Notes under the pieces: generated by a model
What the model was told of the DNA's origin: nothing
The model's input: the letters and a program-made list of their open reading frames with translations, nothing else
Database searches by the model: none
From: a virus
Length of the DNA stretch: 22,529 nt
Direction: 5' to 3' (one strand)
Virus record (IMG/VR): IMGVR_UViG_3300006734_000046
Coordinates: 1-22,529 of that record
Translations under genes and position numbers: made by a program
Part shown: piece after piece, positions 22,528 through 22,529 of the stretch
Position numbering within the stretch: the first letter of the stretch is position 1
How the letters are laid out: each line of letters starts with the position of its first letter

Positions 22528-22529
22528 TA

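Overview
This 22.5-kb AT-rich window is part of a tailed-phage genome, and it holds most of its virion-building module. Every gene I accept lies on the minus strand. Transcription therefore runs from the high-coordinate end (22529) to the low end (1), and the genes are described in that order. A large terminase, portal, scaffold-like protein and major capsid protein follow one another directly. They are followed by neck adaptor candidates, Cys-rich virion and fibre proteins, and HU/IHF-like proteins. This order and the protein types look most like a crAss-like (Crassvirales) or closely related phage of a Bacteroidota host. That placement is from memory of the families, not from a search. Host evidence is the lack of purine-rich Shine-Dalgarno sites and the recurring A/T-rich junction TAAATAAAAATG before start codons.

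Region by region: (a) 22529-19806 holds small pre-packaging genes: a winged-helix-like protein, an HU/IHF-like protein, a zinc-ribbon protein, a RecB/Cas4-type PD-(D/E)XK nuclease, a helical protein (possible small terminase) and a FlbD-like protein. (b) 19806-11820 is the head core: TerL, portal, scaffold candidate and MCP, closed by a strong terminator. (c) 11748-9084 holds an unknown 336-aa protein, two short very basic proteins, a neck adaptor candidate and a Dps/ferritin-like protein. (d) 9017-2026 holds a 547-aa virion protein closed by another strong terminator, a 180-aa protein, an unlisted 40-aa Cys-rich microprotein, a 612-aa protein with about 43 cysteines, and two fibre-like proteins. 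(e) 2025-1874 is a structured 3' UTR with a terminator. (f) 1873-1 holds a second HU/IHF-like protein, a second adaptor candidate and a third neck protein cut by the window edge.

The genes work together as follows. The nuclease, the possible TerS, TerL and portal package DNA. Scaffold and MCP build the head. The basic and HU/IHF-like proteins may organise DNA or be packaged with it. The adaptor/ring proteins close the head, and the fibres decorate it. Terminators after MCP and after the 547-aa gene suggest these two are expressed at higher levels than what follows. No replication, lysis, integrase, tRNA, CRISPR or insertion-sequence genes are visible.

The most unusual features are the sharp split between a cysteine-free capsid/scaffold pair and an extremely Cys-rich tail/fibre set, the Dps-like protein with nearly complete ferroxidase spacing embedded in the virion module, and an AACCAAC element before three start codons.
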